From Ovis canadensis (lineage: Eukaryota; Chordata; Mammalia; Artiodactyla; Bovidae), in the NCBI RefSeq assembly GCF_042477335.2, contig NC_091262.1, positions 37,979,001 to 38,043,000 on the forward strand: DNA of 64,000 bases. The letters are read 5' to 3'. A program made the position numbers and the translations under genes. Below, one piece after another: positions 1 through 11,397 of the stretch. Position 1 is the first letter of the stretch; each line of letters opens with the position of its first letter. The notes under the pieces were generated by a model that was not told the origin of the DNA, made no database searches, and saw nothing but the letters and a program-made list of their open reading frames with translations.

Positions 1-582
1 AGCAACTGCCTACTGGAGGATGGGAGCCACCTCCACACCAGACTCTAGGATGGCTGGTCAGGCGGTAAGGGTACCTGAGCTCCCAGAGGGGCTCAGACCC
101 CACACAGCCCATGTGGCCATGTGTGCGGGTCCAGACCCAGCCTGGCCACTTCCTGGAGGCTGAGCACCCTCAGGCGAGTGGCTTCCCTATTCGGGACCTT
201 GGTTTTTCCACCTTAGAATGGAGGGGCTTTCACCTGCTGGGGGGTGGGCAGGGTGGCCATGGACATGGGACAGGGGAGAGGGGCATGTTTCTTACACTTT
301 CCAGCTGAGGCTTTGTGGGCATGTGCTGTGTCTGAGACAGTTCCCAGACTTGGCTAAGTGTGGTGATGAGCATGGAGTTGGGGGGTGGGGGTCCCTCCTC
401 ATAGCCTGGACATTGGGGTGGGGGTTCTCGACTTAGAGGCACCTCAGGTCTAGTTTCAACAACTCCGTATGTAAGGATAATGCAGCAACAGATGTTCTCA
501 GGGATTTGTCAGCCTGGATGCAAAGCCCCATCCCCACCCCACCTTCTGTGGGCATCCTGACCTGGCTTGTGGTACAAGGGTC

Positions 583-705
583 AGATCCCTTTACCAAAGG
601 AAGGAACTGAGGCTCTGAGAGGTGGGGCAAGGAGATCAAGGCCACTGGGCCCGACAGGGGCAGTTGAACGTGGGTGCTGGGTTCTCATGTCAGACTCTTG
701 GCCCT
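583..705 (+). repeat. MIR-like ancient SINE
   Basis: The stretch contains the MIR core wording: an AAGGAAGGAACTGAGGCTCTGAGAGG-type segment (read in part) followed by a lag region with a GGCCACTGGGCC analogue of the usual 'cacacagcta' part. The same element is present in the other copy at about 58545-58670. Confidence 0.5.
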
Positions 706-713
706 GAACCGTG

Positions 714-1112
714 AGAACTGGACTGTCGGGAGGGCTGAGTTGATGCTTTTGAACTGTGGAGTTGGAGAAGACTCTTAAGAGTCCCTTGGACTGCAAGGAC
801 ATCAAAGCAGTCAATCCTAAAGGAAATCAACCCTGAATATTCATTGGAAGGACTGATGCTGAAGCTGAAGCTCCAATACTTTGGCCAACCCATGTGAAGA
901 GCTGACTCAATGGAAAAGACCCTGATGCTGGGAAAGATTGAGGGCAGGAGGAAAAGGGGGCATCAGAGGATGAGATGGTTGGATGGCATCACGGAGTCAA
1001 TAGACATGAGTTTGAGTAAGCTCTGGGAGGTGGTGAAGGACAGGGAAGCCTGGTGTGTTGCAGTCCATGGGGTCTGAAAAAGTCGGACGTGACTTAGTGA
1101 CTGAACAACAAA
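714..1112 (+). mobile_element. BovB LINE 3' fragment
   Basis: Diagnostic BovB 3' wording is present in order: TTGATGCTTTTGAACTGTGG, GGACTGCAAGG, CTGATGCTGAAGCTGAAGCT, ACCCTGATGCTGGGAAAGAT, and a final GACTTAGTGACTGAACAACA tail. It is 5'-truncated. The same insertion sits at the same place in the right duplication copy, so it predates the duplication. Confidence 0.9.
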
Positions 1113-1860
1113 ATGTGGTCTTCAGCCTCCATCTCACTCCTACTCCCAGGCTTAGTGCCTATGACATGAGCCTCTCCTTCAGTAAGGTGTCAGGGGCCAT
1201 TGTCTAGTCCCGAAGCTATTCATGTCTCTATTCATAATTCCACCATTACACATTCATTTCCTTGGCTGTAAAGTTTTTATGTCTCTTGAGTCTTAAGTGC
1301 TGAGGCTTTTCTACACCCCACCTGGCTCCCTTTGGGCCTCTCTTGGTTTTGTGGAAGCGTACTTGTTCTAAACTGGAGAAGGAAATGGCAAAGTTATCAA
1401 GTGAATTCTGGACATGTTTGAAGAGTCTTGTCTTTAAAGTTCCCCAGGGACGGCTCTTCCCTGGTGCCAGGTAGTCGGGCTGAAATCTGTGCCCCTCTGG
1501 TTGCGGTTTTGAAGTCCTCCCATGTCTCTAGGCTGGTTGTGTGCCAGAGTCAGCTCTCTCTGGCTCATTGGGAACTCTGCCAGCCGGGTTTTAACCCTTT
1601 GGTACATGAAACAGTATTTACACCACGGAAATTGGCAAATGATGCAGCTACAGATCAGGGTTTCTTCCTGGAGAGCAGGGGGTTGGGCAGGGGGCTGCAT
1701 ACACTATCAGCATGCCCCTGCTGTGTGGCCACGTGTCTCCTTTTCCTGAAGAGGCCAAGTGTCTTCAAAGGCATGTGTTGTATTTTCACTTCTCGTTATG
1801 ACACTGTTTTATTTCTGCTTGTTCTGTTTGGTTCTTTTCCAAGTTGGCTGTGTCATTTTC

Positions 1861-1907
<47 letters not shown>

Positions 1908-4194
1908 TTTTCTTTAATGGTTTCCTGTCCTTTGCAGGACCTTTCTATCTTGAGGTTCATTTCTCTAAATGAGATGAGCTTAGCTGATTTATTAGATTTA
2001 TTATCCATCAAATCCTCTCAGAATCCCAAAGCTGAGGGGGTCACTTCTGCTGGTTCTCCCCCAGCTGTCTTTCATCCTGGTGTGCCTGGCGCTCTTCCAT
2101 AACGGCCACACTCTTCCATAACCCGTGGGAGTTCCCAAGCCTGGAAAAGCTGTCCTTATCCAGAAAGACTTGGCACTTGCATTCTCCACTCATCTGAGGG
2201 TGTTATGGATAGGGTCACCTTGAACCAAGGTCACAGGCTGACATGCCTGGACCCACTGGGGTCCTCCCCTGCTCCTTCTCCTGCTCGGCACCAGAACCAC
2301 CTTCCTTGTCATTCCCGAGGCTGGAGGAGGGAGGTCCTTTCTGGGTCACCTGAAAGTGTCGTCTCCTGGGAGTCCAGCTCCATGGGGAGAGAGGGGTCTT
2401 CTGTTGGACTCCTCCTCTTGGGCAGTTGCTCCTCTGGGTCTTCTCGGGTCTTCAGCAATTTTAGGGCGTGACACTTTTTGATTGTTTTTGTTTTCCATGG
2501 GAGGGTGGATCTGAGTAACCTGCCCACCAATCATCAAAGCAGAACTGTGAATGAATACATGTCTTTTATTCCTTCAAGAAGCCAGGCCTTAGGAGCCAGA
2601 CCCTATGCCCAAGCTGAGGGGTAAATCTGCCCCAGCCAGTCCTGCAGCCCCAGCTCCCTGAGAGACTGCGTTCTGGGTCCTGGCTCACTGGAGACAGTCA
2701 AGGGTACCATGTCCAGGATGTGGAGAAAGCATGCTTATGCCAGCACCCCATGTGACTGCTCCTCCTGGGCGGTGCAGACGTGGTCAGCAGGAACCACAGA
2801 GCAGAAATGCCTCCCTGCAGACCCTTTCCCAGGGACTTGGGACTTTGCTGTCTGCTTCGGGAGCCGTCCAGGTGGAGGGCAGGCGTGAGCAAGTCAGGAT
2901 CAGCCCCCAGGGCAGTCCCAGCCTGCCCCCTCGTCCACGAGTATTAAAATGAACCCGAGGATGCTGCCAGAGGTTGGGGAAGGACCTCAGGAGCATCCTC
3001 GGCCAGCACACAGTAGGAACTCAGCAGGACTGTCCCCCCGGCCCCATGGATCACTCAGCAAATATCCTCAACCAAGGCTCCCGTGAGATGACAATTCAGG
3101 TGACCCAGAAAGGGCCCCTGTCTTCCAACTCCTGGAACTGGAAGGAGGGTGGTCCTGCCCTGATCAGAAGGAGGGGATGAGGCCCACCCCATGCCAGACG
3201 CTCTCCCTCCTAGTGAGCATGTCTGTCACCTAAGCAGACAGACTCAGCCTGGAACCAGCCTTTCAGCTCACACCCATGCGGGACCCCGGTGCCAACAGGA
3301 AGAGCAGGCAGGACCCAGGGCTGCCAAGAATGCACCCGGTCATTAGGGATAGACCAGCCATCACGTGCCTTGAACACATTCGAGGAGAACACGACCTCTC
3401 CCACAGAGTGGCCCTGGCATCAGAGGCCCTCCGAGTGGTGGTATTATCCTTAGAGCTGAGGAAGCTGAGGGCACAGCAGGGAGGTTGACCAGTCCCCTGT
3501 GGTGGTCAGAAGTCCGACCCAGTCTTCCCACCAGGGCTCTGCGGCTTCCTGGCTCAGCCGTGCTTGGAAGCCGTCCTGTGTGTCCCTGCCATGTACACAC
3601 GCTCCCCACAGCTCCTGCTGGACCATGAGCCAGTTGGGGTGCACACACAAGATGGCGAGGAGGCGCGTCCACCACCCTCGGGCCTGAGACGTGGCACCCC
3701 TAATTCCCTGATGGCAGTGACGGGGCCCTCTGGGGTGGGCGGCAATTGTGGGGTCAGGGTGGGCTGGGGAGGTGTGCTGCCCGGGAGCCCTCTGGGGGGA
3801 CCTAAGGACCCCAGGCTTGGCCTCATTGAGGCCAACCTTCCAACAACCTAGGAGGCTGCCCTTCAGCGGAGATGGGTGACTGTGACGTCCAACACGCCAG
3901 CTCAGGCAGCCGTGCGGATGAAGAGGGGCCCTTGGCATCCTCGCCCACCAGGAATCCCCCACGGGGACGTTTTTGCTTGTTCTGTGATTCCCTTCTTCCT
4001 TCTAAAAGGAAAGTGCCGGGAACAACTGTGGTGAGGTCGCTGTTCCTGTGAGTTGAGCTGGGAGTGGAGGTATAACCAGTCCAGTCTGTGCTGGGCAAGC
4101 CTCCCCCTCCCCTCCCCCACCTTGGATGGCACAGACCTGGTCACTCTTCTGGGCCTTCTTGGCTCTTTAGGAACTTTAAGGTATGACATTTGTT
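1113..4194. other. Non-genic part of the left duplication copy
   Basis: I see no gene. The stretch holds a TG microsatellite and a weak MIR-like patch around 3425-3560. Open frames here are short, lack splice-supported context and mirror frames in the right copy without a conserved pattern. Confidence 0.6.
1863..1906. repeat. (TG)22 microsatellite
   Basis: An uninterrupted TG run of 44 bases. The matching tract in the right duplication copy (59828-59860) is about 33 bases, so the two copies have drifted in length since duplication. Confidence 0.97.
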
Positions 4195-4375
4195 ATTTTA
4201 ACATTCCCCAAATATTATCATTTCTGTGTGTAATCAACCTGATAAAACCTAATGAAATATTTTACGTTCGTTTTCTCATGCTAAGTCTTTAAAATCCAGT
4301 GTGTGTTTCAGGCTTGCAGCACATCTCATTGTAGAGCCAGCCGCATTTCAGGTACTTCGTGGCTGCAGGTGACGA
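4195..4375 (+). mobile_element. hAT/Charlie-like DNA transposon fossil
   Basis: Wording such as AAATATTATCATTTCTGTGTG, CTAAGTCTTTAAAATCCAGTG and GCAGCACATCTCATTG resembles the internal part of a common non-autonomous mammalian hAT-Charlie element. The exact subfamily cannot be assigned by eye. It begins where homology with the right duplication copy stops. Confidence 0.5.
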
Positions 4376-4439
4376 CGTCCCAGGGAGCCCAGTTCCCCGA
4401 GAGATGTGTCTTTAACGTCTCCCACTGCAATTATGAACT

Positions 4440-5450
4440 TGGCTGTGACTGCTTTTCTATTTCTGTCAGTTTGTATGTATTGATGTTTTGAGGTTATGTT
4501 ATTAGGGACATTCAGATTTAGAATCCTCATCGTCTTGGCAGACTGAACTTGTGTGAGCATGAGATGCTCCTCTTTATCGCTAGTGATGCTTCTTACCTTA
4601 GACTCTCTCTGACAGTGATGTTGCCGCGTCAGGTTTCTGCCCTTGTTCACCTGGGCATCTTTTACTCTCCCCTGTCTGTGGTCTTCCATCTTAACATGTG
4701 CCTCTGGGAACAGTGTGTGGCTCTAATCTTAATCAGGGTGACGCTTTTATCTTTTAATGAGGACATTTGCTCTGTTGATAACTTTGATCTTTCCGTCTGT
4801 AGATACCGTGTTGCTGTGTGTTTTCTGTTTGTCCCACCTGTTCCGTGTTCTTTTCTCTTGCCTGCTTTTAGAAGGATGAGGTGTTTCTCTAGTTCTGTGC
4901 TCCTCTGCCAGGTTGGTGGGTGCATATTCACAGACACAGCCTGTGTTTTACATTGAAGTCTAACTTAGTACTTTTACTGCCTCCCTGACACGACTGTTTC
5001 CTCCTTGTCACTGTTATCCTTTAAAATTTTAGATATATTTTTGGCGTTATCATCACTGTAGCATTAATATTTACCCTGAGAGTTACCTCATTGTTGGTCT
5101 TTACTTGTTTTTTATATTTCAGTCAGAGACTACTTTTCTTTCTCCCAAAGCACTGCCTTAATATTTTTTTAGTTCATGTCTGTGGGTGATGAATTGTCTC
5201 ATTTCCATTTGCCCTACAAGTCTTTATTTTGCTTGCACTTTCGAAGAGTGTTTTTGTTGGGTATCGAATTCCAGGTTGGTGGTTATTTGTTTTTCAGCAT
5301 TTTACAGATGCCAGTCCATTATCTTCTGACTTCCTTTTTCTTGAAAAGTCAGCTCTCAGTGTTGCTGTGCCATTAAAAGCCACACCGTTTTTCCTCTGAG
5401 AGCTTGATCATTTTCTTCTTGCCTTAGGCACCTGCAGAGCTGCTGAAACC
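4440..5450 (-). mobile_element. Old L1-like LINE remnant, antisense
   Basis: T-rich sequence with the feel of an antisense L1 3' region, for example GGGTATCGAATTCCAGGTTG, CAGCATTTTACAGATGCCAG and CTTGAAAAGTCAGCTCTCAG. It probably resumes after the BovB insertion (about 6400-6720). Subfamily not determined. Confidence 0.55.
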
Positions 5451-5512
5451 AATGTGTGGTTTTCATTTTCGAGTCAATGCTCTGATTCTTGAACCAACTC
5501 TTGCCACTGTCC

Positions 5513-6260
5513 CTGTCAGTCAGTTCAGTTGCTCAGTGTCTGACCCACTGCGACCCCATGGACTGCAGCCCGCCAGGCTTCTCTGTCCATCACCGATTCC
5601 CGGAGCTTGCTCAAACTCATGTCCATCGAGTTGGTGATGCCATCCAAGCATTTCATCCTCTGTCTTCCCTTTCTCCTCCTGCCTTCAGTCTTCCCCAGCA
5701 TCAGGTTCTTTTCCAAAGAGGCAGTTCTTCGCGTCAGGTGGCCAAAGTATTGGAGCTTCAGCATCAGTCTTTCCAATGAATATTCAGGACTGATTTGCTT
5801 TAGGGTTGCCTGGTTGGATCTCCTTGCAGTCCACGGGGCTCTCAAGAGTCTTTTCCAACACCACAGTTCAGAAGCATCGATTCTTTGGCGTTCAGCCTTC
5901 TTCATGCGCCAACTCTCTCATCCATACATGACTACTGGAAAAACCATAGCTTTGACTGAATGAACCTTTGTCAGCAAAGTAATGTCTCTGCTTTTTAATG
6001 TGCTGTCTAGGTTTGTCATAGCTTTCCTTCCAAGGAGCACGCGTCTTTTCATTTCACCGTCTGCAGTAATTTTGGAGCCCAGGAAAATAAAGACTGTCAC
6101 TGTTTCCGTTGTTTCCCCATTTATTTGCCATGAAGTGATGGGGCCGGATGCCATGATCTTCATTGTTTGAATGTTGAGTTTTATGCCAGCCTTTTCACTC
6201 TCCTCTTTCACTTTCATTAGGAGGCTCTTTCGTTTCAGCCCCTGGAGGCATTTCTTATTC
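5513..6260 (-). mobile_element. BovB LINE 3' fragment (antisense)
   Basis: The reverse complement carries the BovB C-terminal coding remnant and 3' end: CAGTTCAGTTGCTCAGTGTC at the low end, then GGTTGGATCTCCTTGCAGTC-type wording and the former region encoding GPITS..GSKITADGE. Frames are broken. It lies inside the old L1 remnant. Confidence 0.88.
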
Positions 6261-8834
6261 CCCTGACTGTCTTTTCTCCACCATGAGGGGCCCCATTTAT
6301 AGTTTTTAACAATGTAGTTTAACAACGGGTTCCTTCGATATATTCTATACTTTTTTCCCTCATATATTTTTTTTAACCGATCCATTCCTCAGTTCACTGA
6401 TCCTCTTTTCACCTACATCCAATTTGATGTTAAGCCCAGAGCCTGAGTTCTTAAATTCAGTCACTGTTATTTGAAAGTTCTAGAATCGGTTTTGAGTCTC
6501 AGAAAGGTTTCCTTTTGTCGAGTATCTTTTTGAACTGGTGAAGTTTGCATCTGATTCCTCTAGCATCCCTCTGATATGCTGATATACATCTGATACCTCT
6601 GGATCTGGTTCCGTTCTTTTTCTCTTGGTCTTTTTTGTTGTTATACCCTTATTTGCTTTTTTGGTTGCAAGTTGGACATTATCTATGGAAACCCCTAGAG
6701 TTTCTGGTGATGCTGTCTTCTCCAGAGGTTCCTCTGATGCAGACCTCTAGTGAGGACAGAGCTGTCTGTTCACTCAGGGTCTGAGTGACTTGAGGCTGGG
6801 GTGTCTTTGTAAGCTGAGTCTCAGCAGCCTTCACCCATCTTCCCCCGCTGTCCCCAGGGAGGAGCCCTCCAGCGTCTCCATCTGGAAGCCTGGGGTGCCT
6901 CCCATGGCCCCCTCCCTTCTCGGCCGGTCCTGAAGCCCACTGTCTTTCTCCCAAGCACCACAAAGTGATTGATACTCAGCACTCAGCCAGTTGGGTCAGA
7001 GTGCTGGGTATGTTTTCTGTGCCTCCTTTTTCTTGGGGAGCTTAGTCTCTACCATCTGGACTGACTTGTCAGGCCTGTGGTTGAATTTTTGTCTTCCCAG
7101 CCCAAGGAACTGTCCAGAGCTGTTAGCCAGTCCCCTCTGCTTGACTTTTTCCCTGCCTTTTCTTCCCAGAGTCAGCTTTGTTCTGATGCCCCGAGGGAAG
7201 GAGTGGCCCTCTCAGTCTCCAGCTCCCTCACTGGGCGCTTTTGTTTGAAATCTTGGATTGTGGCTGCCTAAGGACCTCTTTTGAAAAGTATTTAGCTTCT
7301 CTAGCTCTTGGTAGGCTGACCCACAAGCTGCTTGCATCTATAACTGGTAGTGGGGAAGCCCCGGGTATCTTCTCTCATCTGAAGCCACATGTAAAATTCC
7401 CAGTAATTATATTGATCATCTTTGGTACTGGGGTAAGCAAGAACCGGGGGCCCTTGCTTATTACCCACGGTTGTGTTTCTGATCAGAATCCCCAGCTTGC
7501 CTGGGCTGTTTCAGGGCCACCTGAACTTGGGAAGAAGGTGGGCAAGCGGCCCATGCGGCCTGGGGACAGAGGAGCCAGTCTGCCCTCTTCCCTTGCCCCT
7601 GCCGGCCCAGGGCAGGCCTTGTGATGACAGGCGGCTGGTAGTGGAGGAGAAGGCTGAGGAGGAAGGGGTTGCGTGAACTGTATTCTGTGATGCGGTCACG
7701 TGCAGGTTTTCTTTTTCAGTGTGAAAAGATGACTGATTTGACTCTTTCTCCAGTTTCCCTTTAAGGTTGAAAATGAAGATTTTATTCTTAAAGTTGAGCA
7801 CAGTGATTTGACAGTCTTTTTGTAAACAATAGTTGAGGTTTTTCAAAAGACATCTCAGAGAACTCCAGCAGATAAAGCGAAAAAAAGAGAACGTGCTCAG
7901 GGTGAACTGCGGGCGGGACCCCAAACCTTACTGTGTCTCTCCCAGAGTCTGTAACTGCTGAGATGGGTGGATATAGGGCCTCAAGCACCCGGGGGACCGA
8001 GGTCCTCAAGTGACAGCAGAGGCCCCGGCTGAACCAGGAGCAGTATGGCCTGTGCCCTGGCGAGGGGGGAGCCGCGACGCTGGGAGTGTGGCCAGGAGAG
8101 GGGGTGGGAGACTCGGGCTTGGAGGGAGGGGCAGCACCTGGCGGGGCCTGGGAGGCGCTGGCTGTCGCGGCTCAAGGCAGGGACACCCCTGAACCTCCAC
8201 CGTACAGCCCCCACGGGGCAGAGTTGTCTGGCAGCCCAGGGTCAAAGTAAAGAGGGCGAGTTCCCAGCAGATTGATGGAAGCCCTGTACCCACTGTGAAT
8301 TCATTTTAAGTGCCTGGAGCGAGGTTGGTCAAGCCCTTGCTGAGCTCGAGTGAGGGAGTCAGTCAGGGAGGACGGAGCTCAGGGTGAGTGAGGGGCAGCT
8401 AGTGCGCCGAGTCCTTATCACCCGGGTGGGTTCTGGGGACACCCTTGAGTTCAGTGGTGCCCTTTCAGTAGCCTCACTGGAGGCTTGTTTGGGGAGTAGA
8501 GGAGGCAGAAGCCCACTTAGAAGACATGCTCATTCCCTGTGGTGGTGGTTTCTGAAGCAGTTTCTACTATTTGGTTCGACTGTGAACCAGTATCCTTGCA
8601 GGGTCAAGTCTGATGGTGGGCCTGAGCTGTGGGCACAGCCTTCCTTCTCCTGCACCCCACACTCATTTGTCATCTTTTTGGCAGCCCCTCCCCACTCTCT
8701 GCACCCTTGATGGTGGGCCTGAGCCCAGCCCCCCTGTTACCACGGAGCCCCTTGTGACTGAGTGGGTTCCAGGTGCCAGGCTCCTGGGAGACGTGCTGGA
8801 GGCGGAGCCTTCGTGCCATATCTTCTAGAGACAG
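6261..8834. other. Upstream flank, no gene recognised
   Basis: 6400-6720 looks like the continuation of the old antisense L1. From 6720 to 8834 the sequence becomes GC-richer, notably at 8030-8230 where CpGs cluster. I see no PPFIA1 5' exons here (the segment encoding the LMVSMLEERDRLLDTLRE block is absent) and no other recognisable coding unit. The GC-rich patch about 0.9 kb ahead of the candidate first exon could be promoter-like, but this is inference only. Confidence 0.4.
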
Positions 8835-8864
8835 CAGTGCTGATGGTCATGGTGGTGACCATGG

Positions 8865-9010
8865 AGAGCGGTGGTCCTAGTGTGAGAGCAGTGTGTCTGA
8901 GAGTGGTGTGTGTGAGTAGTGTGTGAGAGTGGTGTGTGAGAGTGGTGTGTGTGAGAGCGGTGGTCGTAGTGTGAATAGTGGTGGTCGTAGTGTGAGATCG
9001 GTGGTGATAG
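8865..9010 (+). repeat. GTGTGAGAGTGGT-type variable tandem repeat
   Basis: Imperfect tandem units of GTGTGAGAGTGGT and GTGGTCGTAGTGTGA follow each other for about 145 bases. On the other strand this gives a spurious His/Ser/Thr-rich frame. The array ends about 70 bases before the ATG of the candidate first exon of the liprin-like gene. Confidence 0.85.
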
Positions 9011-9081
9011 CTCGGGTGCTGAGGTATCTAACCGTGAAACAGCAGTTGCCCCTGAGTGGGGGGCTGCCCCCATCCGCGAGG

Positions 9082-9198
9082 ATGGGTCGCAGGAGGGCCC
9101 GCCTATGGGCACTTTTCCAGTGCTGCATCCCCAAGGCAAAGGCCAAGACAAGGAAGAACTTGGCCTCGGCCCAAGTCCTGGAAGCAGAGCGGCCTGAG
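9082..9198 (+). CDS. Candidate first coding exon (39 codons)
   Basis: The ATG sits in a strong context (A at -3, G at +4: GAGGATGGG). The 39 codons begin MGRRRARLWALFQCCIPKAK, rich in Arg/Lys with a CC pair that could be a membrane-anchoring or palmitoylation-type motif (inference). The frame ends exactly at a GAG/GTGAGA donor in phase 0, matching the phase-0 acceptor of the next liprin-like exon at 10293. It does not resemble the PPFIA1 N-terminus and I do not recognise its family. The frame is open well upstream because of the adjacent tandem repeat, so the ATG choice rests on context only. It could be fortuitous. Confidence 0.4.
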
Positions 9199-10292
9199 GT
9201 GAGAGCAGCCGGGGGCTGGGCCCGTCGGATTGGCCTTCACCCGGCAAAGCGTTGGAGTTGTGTTTCATTTTGTTAGCATGGTTGTGGGCCCTGCCGGCCA
9301 GGGCGTTTTGGCCTTCTGGGCAAGATGGACCCCAGCAGGTTGACCTTGTAAGTGGTTGTGCAGGGGCTGCGTGGAGGACGGGCGGGGGCCCCACAAGAAG
9401 GGAAACACTGTCTGGAGGAGTCACTGGGGTACGTGGATTGAGCTCTAGAGTCAGTCCTTGAAGCAGAAAGGCTAAGCCCCTTAACCTCTCCCATCTTACA
9501 AAGCACAGAACAGTGTGTCCAGTATCTTAATGATGGGTACCTACTGCTTATGTGTATAGCATACACCCTCATAGCTTCACATGTCTACTACATGCCTCTT
9601 AACAAGTGTTGGGCAGCGTTCTAGGTGCTGAATACTCAGTATGTAGGAGGGGATACGTAGCCCAGGATTTTTTTATTTGTGTAAAGAAAACTAGAAGAAT
9701 GAAAGACTTCATGTGGTTCACTTTGAGCAAATTCACCATGTGGACGGCACCGCATGCATGAAAATTGTGACAAAATACATAAAACATGAATTTAACATTT
9801 TCTCCAGTTTACTGAATGACTGGGTGACTTCAATGGAGTCAGGCTAACAGATGGCCTTTGTGTGCCATCAGCCTTTTTCCTAGAGGAACACTCCAAAGCC
9901 TGATAGCCTTGTAGATGTTACCTTTCTTCCTCACTCTTCCCAGCGGTTCTAGGTTATTTGTCTGTGTGTCGTTTAAGAATCTCTTCATCCACTTTGTTGT
10001 TAGGTTCACGTTTAGGGAAGTTTCTCAGACTTCCCTGGGTCTTGAGAAGACAGGCTTGGATTCCGGGTTCTCCCCTGCCGCGTGCCTGCCAGGTCGAGGT
10101 GGAGGCTGAAGGCCGGTCTGAGTTGTGGTGGTCTGTGTGGTCTTGGGGTCAGTGGACCCCCTCTTCTCTGGAGGGGCAGGGAGACCCTTTGTGTGGAGCC
10201 TGGAGAGACTTGACAGGGTCAGTCTTCAGAGTCTCGCTCTCTTTTTAATTTGTGTTTGCATTTAGTTACTTACTCATTTGACTGTTTTCTAG

Positions 10293-10397
10293 GAGTTGGC
10301 AACATCTACGGAAGAGGAACTCAATGTATGCCAGGAACAGCTTTTTGTAAGAGAAGAAGAAATAGCTCTGCTGAACGCAGAGCGGAATAACATCATG
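10293..10397 (+). CDS. PPFIA1: Liprin-alpha-1-like exon (ELNVC coiled coil)
   Basis: 35 codons flanked by a TTTTCTAG acceptor and a G/GTCAGT donor, phase 0 at both ends. Core residues ELNVCQEQL, REEEIA and AERNN match the liprin-alpha-1 segment ELNVCREQLLEREEEIAELK with several replacements, and the last residue is Met where the family has Arg. This begins the long N-terminal coiled coil. No stop or frameshift. About 3-4 of every 10 residues differ from human as I remember it, unusual for a protein this conserved. Confidence 0.85.
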
Positions 10398-10641
10398 GTC
10401 AGTAGGGGAATTCTCACGTGTTGACATTTGCCCTGCGGGGGTCACCGCTGGGCTCCTTGTTGCTGTCTTTAAACTCTGGTTTTCAAGTCATTTTTCACAT
10501 CTTCCCACTGAGCAGACCAGGGTGGATCAGTTTGGAGTTCTCATACTTTGCTTCAAATTTATGATGAGAGCTACTATAATTTTAGTACATTTGAGGAGGG
10601 AGTTCTCTTAACCTACAATTTGTCCATGCTAAGTTTGTGTG

Positions 10642-10727
10642 TGGTCTTAGTTCCCTGACCAGGGATTAAAACACATGAGCCCTGCAGAAGTGTGGAGTCT
10701 TAGCTACTGGGCCACTGGGGAAGTCCA
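10642..10727 (-). mobile_element. CHR-2-type tRNA SINE fragment
   Basis: Reads GGTCTTAGTTCCCTGACCAG, then GGGATTAAAACACATGAGCC and a final GGCCACTGGGGAAGTCC, the usual antisense form of the ruminant CHR SINE. Confidence 0.75.
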
Positions 10728-10862
10728 CTCTAACTTTAGACTGAACTGGCGGGATTCCGACTTGCCTTAGCATGTTTCCGGCTGTAGCATGAGGCTGAGA
10801 GGGGTTATCGGCCCTGAATTGAAGCATGAGGTTGACAGTGCTCCTTTGGCCCTGCCCTGCAG

Positions 10863-11027
10863 CTGCTGGTGGAGCACCTGGAGTGCCGGGTTTCCCGGTA
10901 TATACCGTCCCTTGAGACGACGGCAGGCAAGTGGCAGGCGCAGTCCCCAGACGGCATGACCAACGAGCTGGAGGTGCTCCAGGCGCTCAAATCACTCTTT
11001 GAGCACCACAAGGCCCTGGACAAGAAG
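10863..11027 (+). CDS. PPFIA1: Liprin-alpha-1-like exon (LLxEHLEC to FEHHKALD)
   Basis: 55 codons with a CCTGCAG acceptor and AAG/GTACCA donor, phase 0 at both ends and the same length as the PPFIA1 exon. The ends are well kept ([12 protein letters not shown] and [15 protein letters not shown]) while the middle has changed: the invariant family stretch RHERSLRMTVVKRQAQSP reads [18 protein letters not shown] here. Thirteen to fifteen replacements in 55 residues are visible, mostly amino-acid changing. The frame is fully open. Coiled-coil scaffold segment. Confidence 0.9.
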
Positions 11028-11182
11028 GTACCAGCCACCCGGCCATCCTGGATTTGTACACTTGCAGCCTTGTTAGGTGGATGATGCATGTATTTATGTA
11101 ACTAGTTGACTTTTGAGCTTCTTGAATTCTTGTAAATACTTTTTTTCTGTAAGAAGTCAGAGTTTTATATGGTTAAAAAGTG

Positions 11183-11396
11183 TTGCCTGCATACATGCTC
11201 AGGCATGTCCGAGTCTTTGCGACCCTGTGGACTGTAGCCCACCATGCTCCTCTTTTCCTGGGACTTCCCAGGCAAGAATACTGGAGTGGGTGGCCATCAT
11301 CTACTCCAGGGGATCTTCCCGACCCAAGGATCGAACCTGCCCTCTTGCATTGGCAGGTGGATTCTTTACCACTGGTCCACCTGGGAAGCTGCCAGT
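11183..11396 (-). mobile_element. Bov-tA SINE (antisense)
   Basis: Antisense tRNA-derived ruminant SINE with CTTTGCGACCCTGTGGACTG, GGCAAGAATACTGGAGTGGG, GGATCGAACCTGCCC (B-box) and the terminal CACCTGGGAAGC. Confidence 0.93.
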
Positions 11397-11397
11397 T

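Larger units (their letters stand above)
1..4198. repeat. Segmental duplication, left copy (4.2 kb)
   Basis: This block matches 57969-62155 in the same orientation along its whole length, with scattered substitutions of several percent and a few small indels. Position 1 pairs with 57969 and 4181 with 62138. The copy is cut by the window edge, so the true left boundary is unknown. The right boundary falls just after the shared tract around TGACATTTGTTATTT, where this copy runs into a DNA-transposon-like fossil and the other copy runs into unrelated sequence. The block includes a MIR, a BovB 3' piece and a TG microsatellite shared by both copies. I see no convincing gene in it. Confidence 0.93.

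Noticed and set aside
1428..1907. 159-codon frame ending in Cys-Val repeats (and its twin at 59688-59927)
   Set aside because: The tail is the TG microsatellite; the two duplication copies do not preserve a common frame.
3450..3962. 170-codon minus-strand frame and overlapping frames in the left duplication copy
   Set aside because: In the right copy the equivalent frames are rearranged or shortened, with no codon-level constraint and no recognisable family.
8825..9424. Minus-strand 199-codon frame rich in His/Ser/Thr
   Set aside because: It is the complement of the GTGTGAGAGTGGT tandem repeat plus GC-rich flank; low complexity, no homology, and it overlaps the candidate plus-strand exon.
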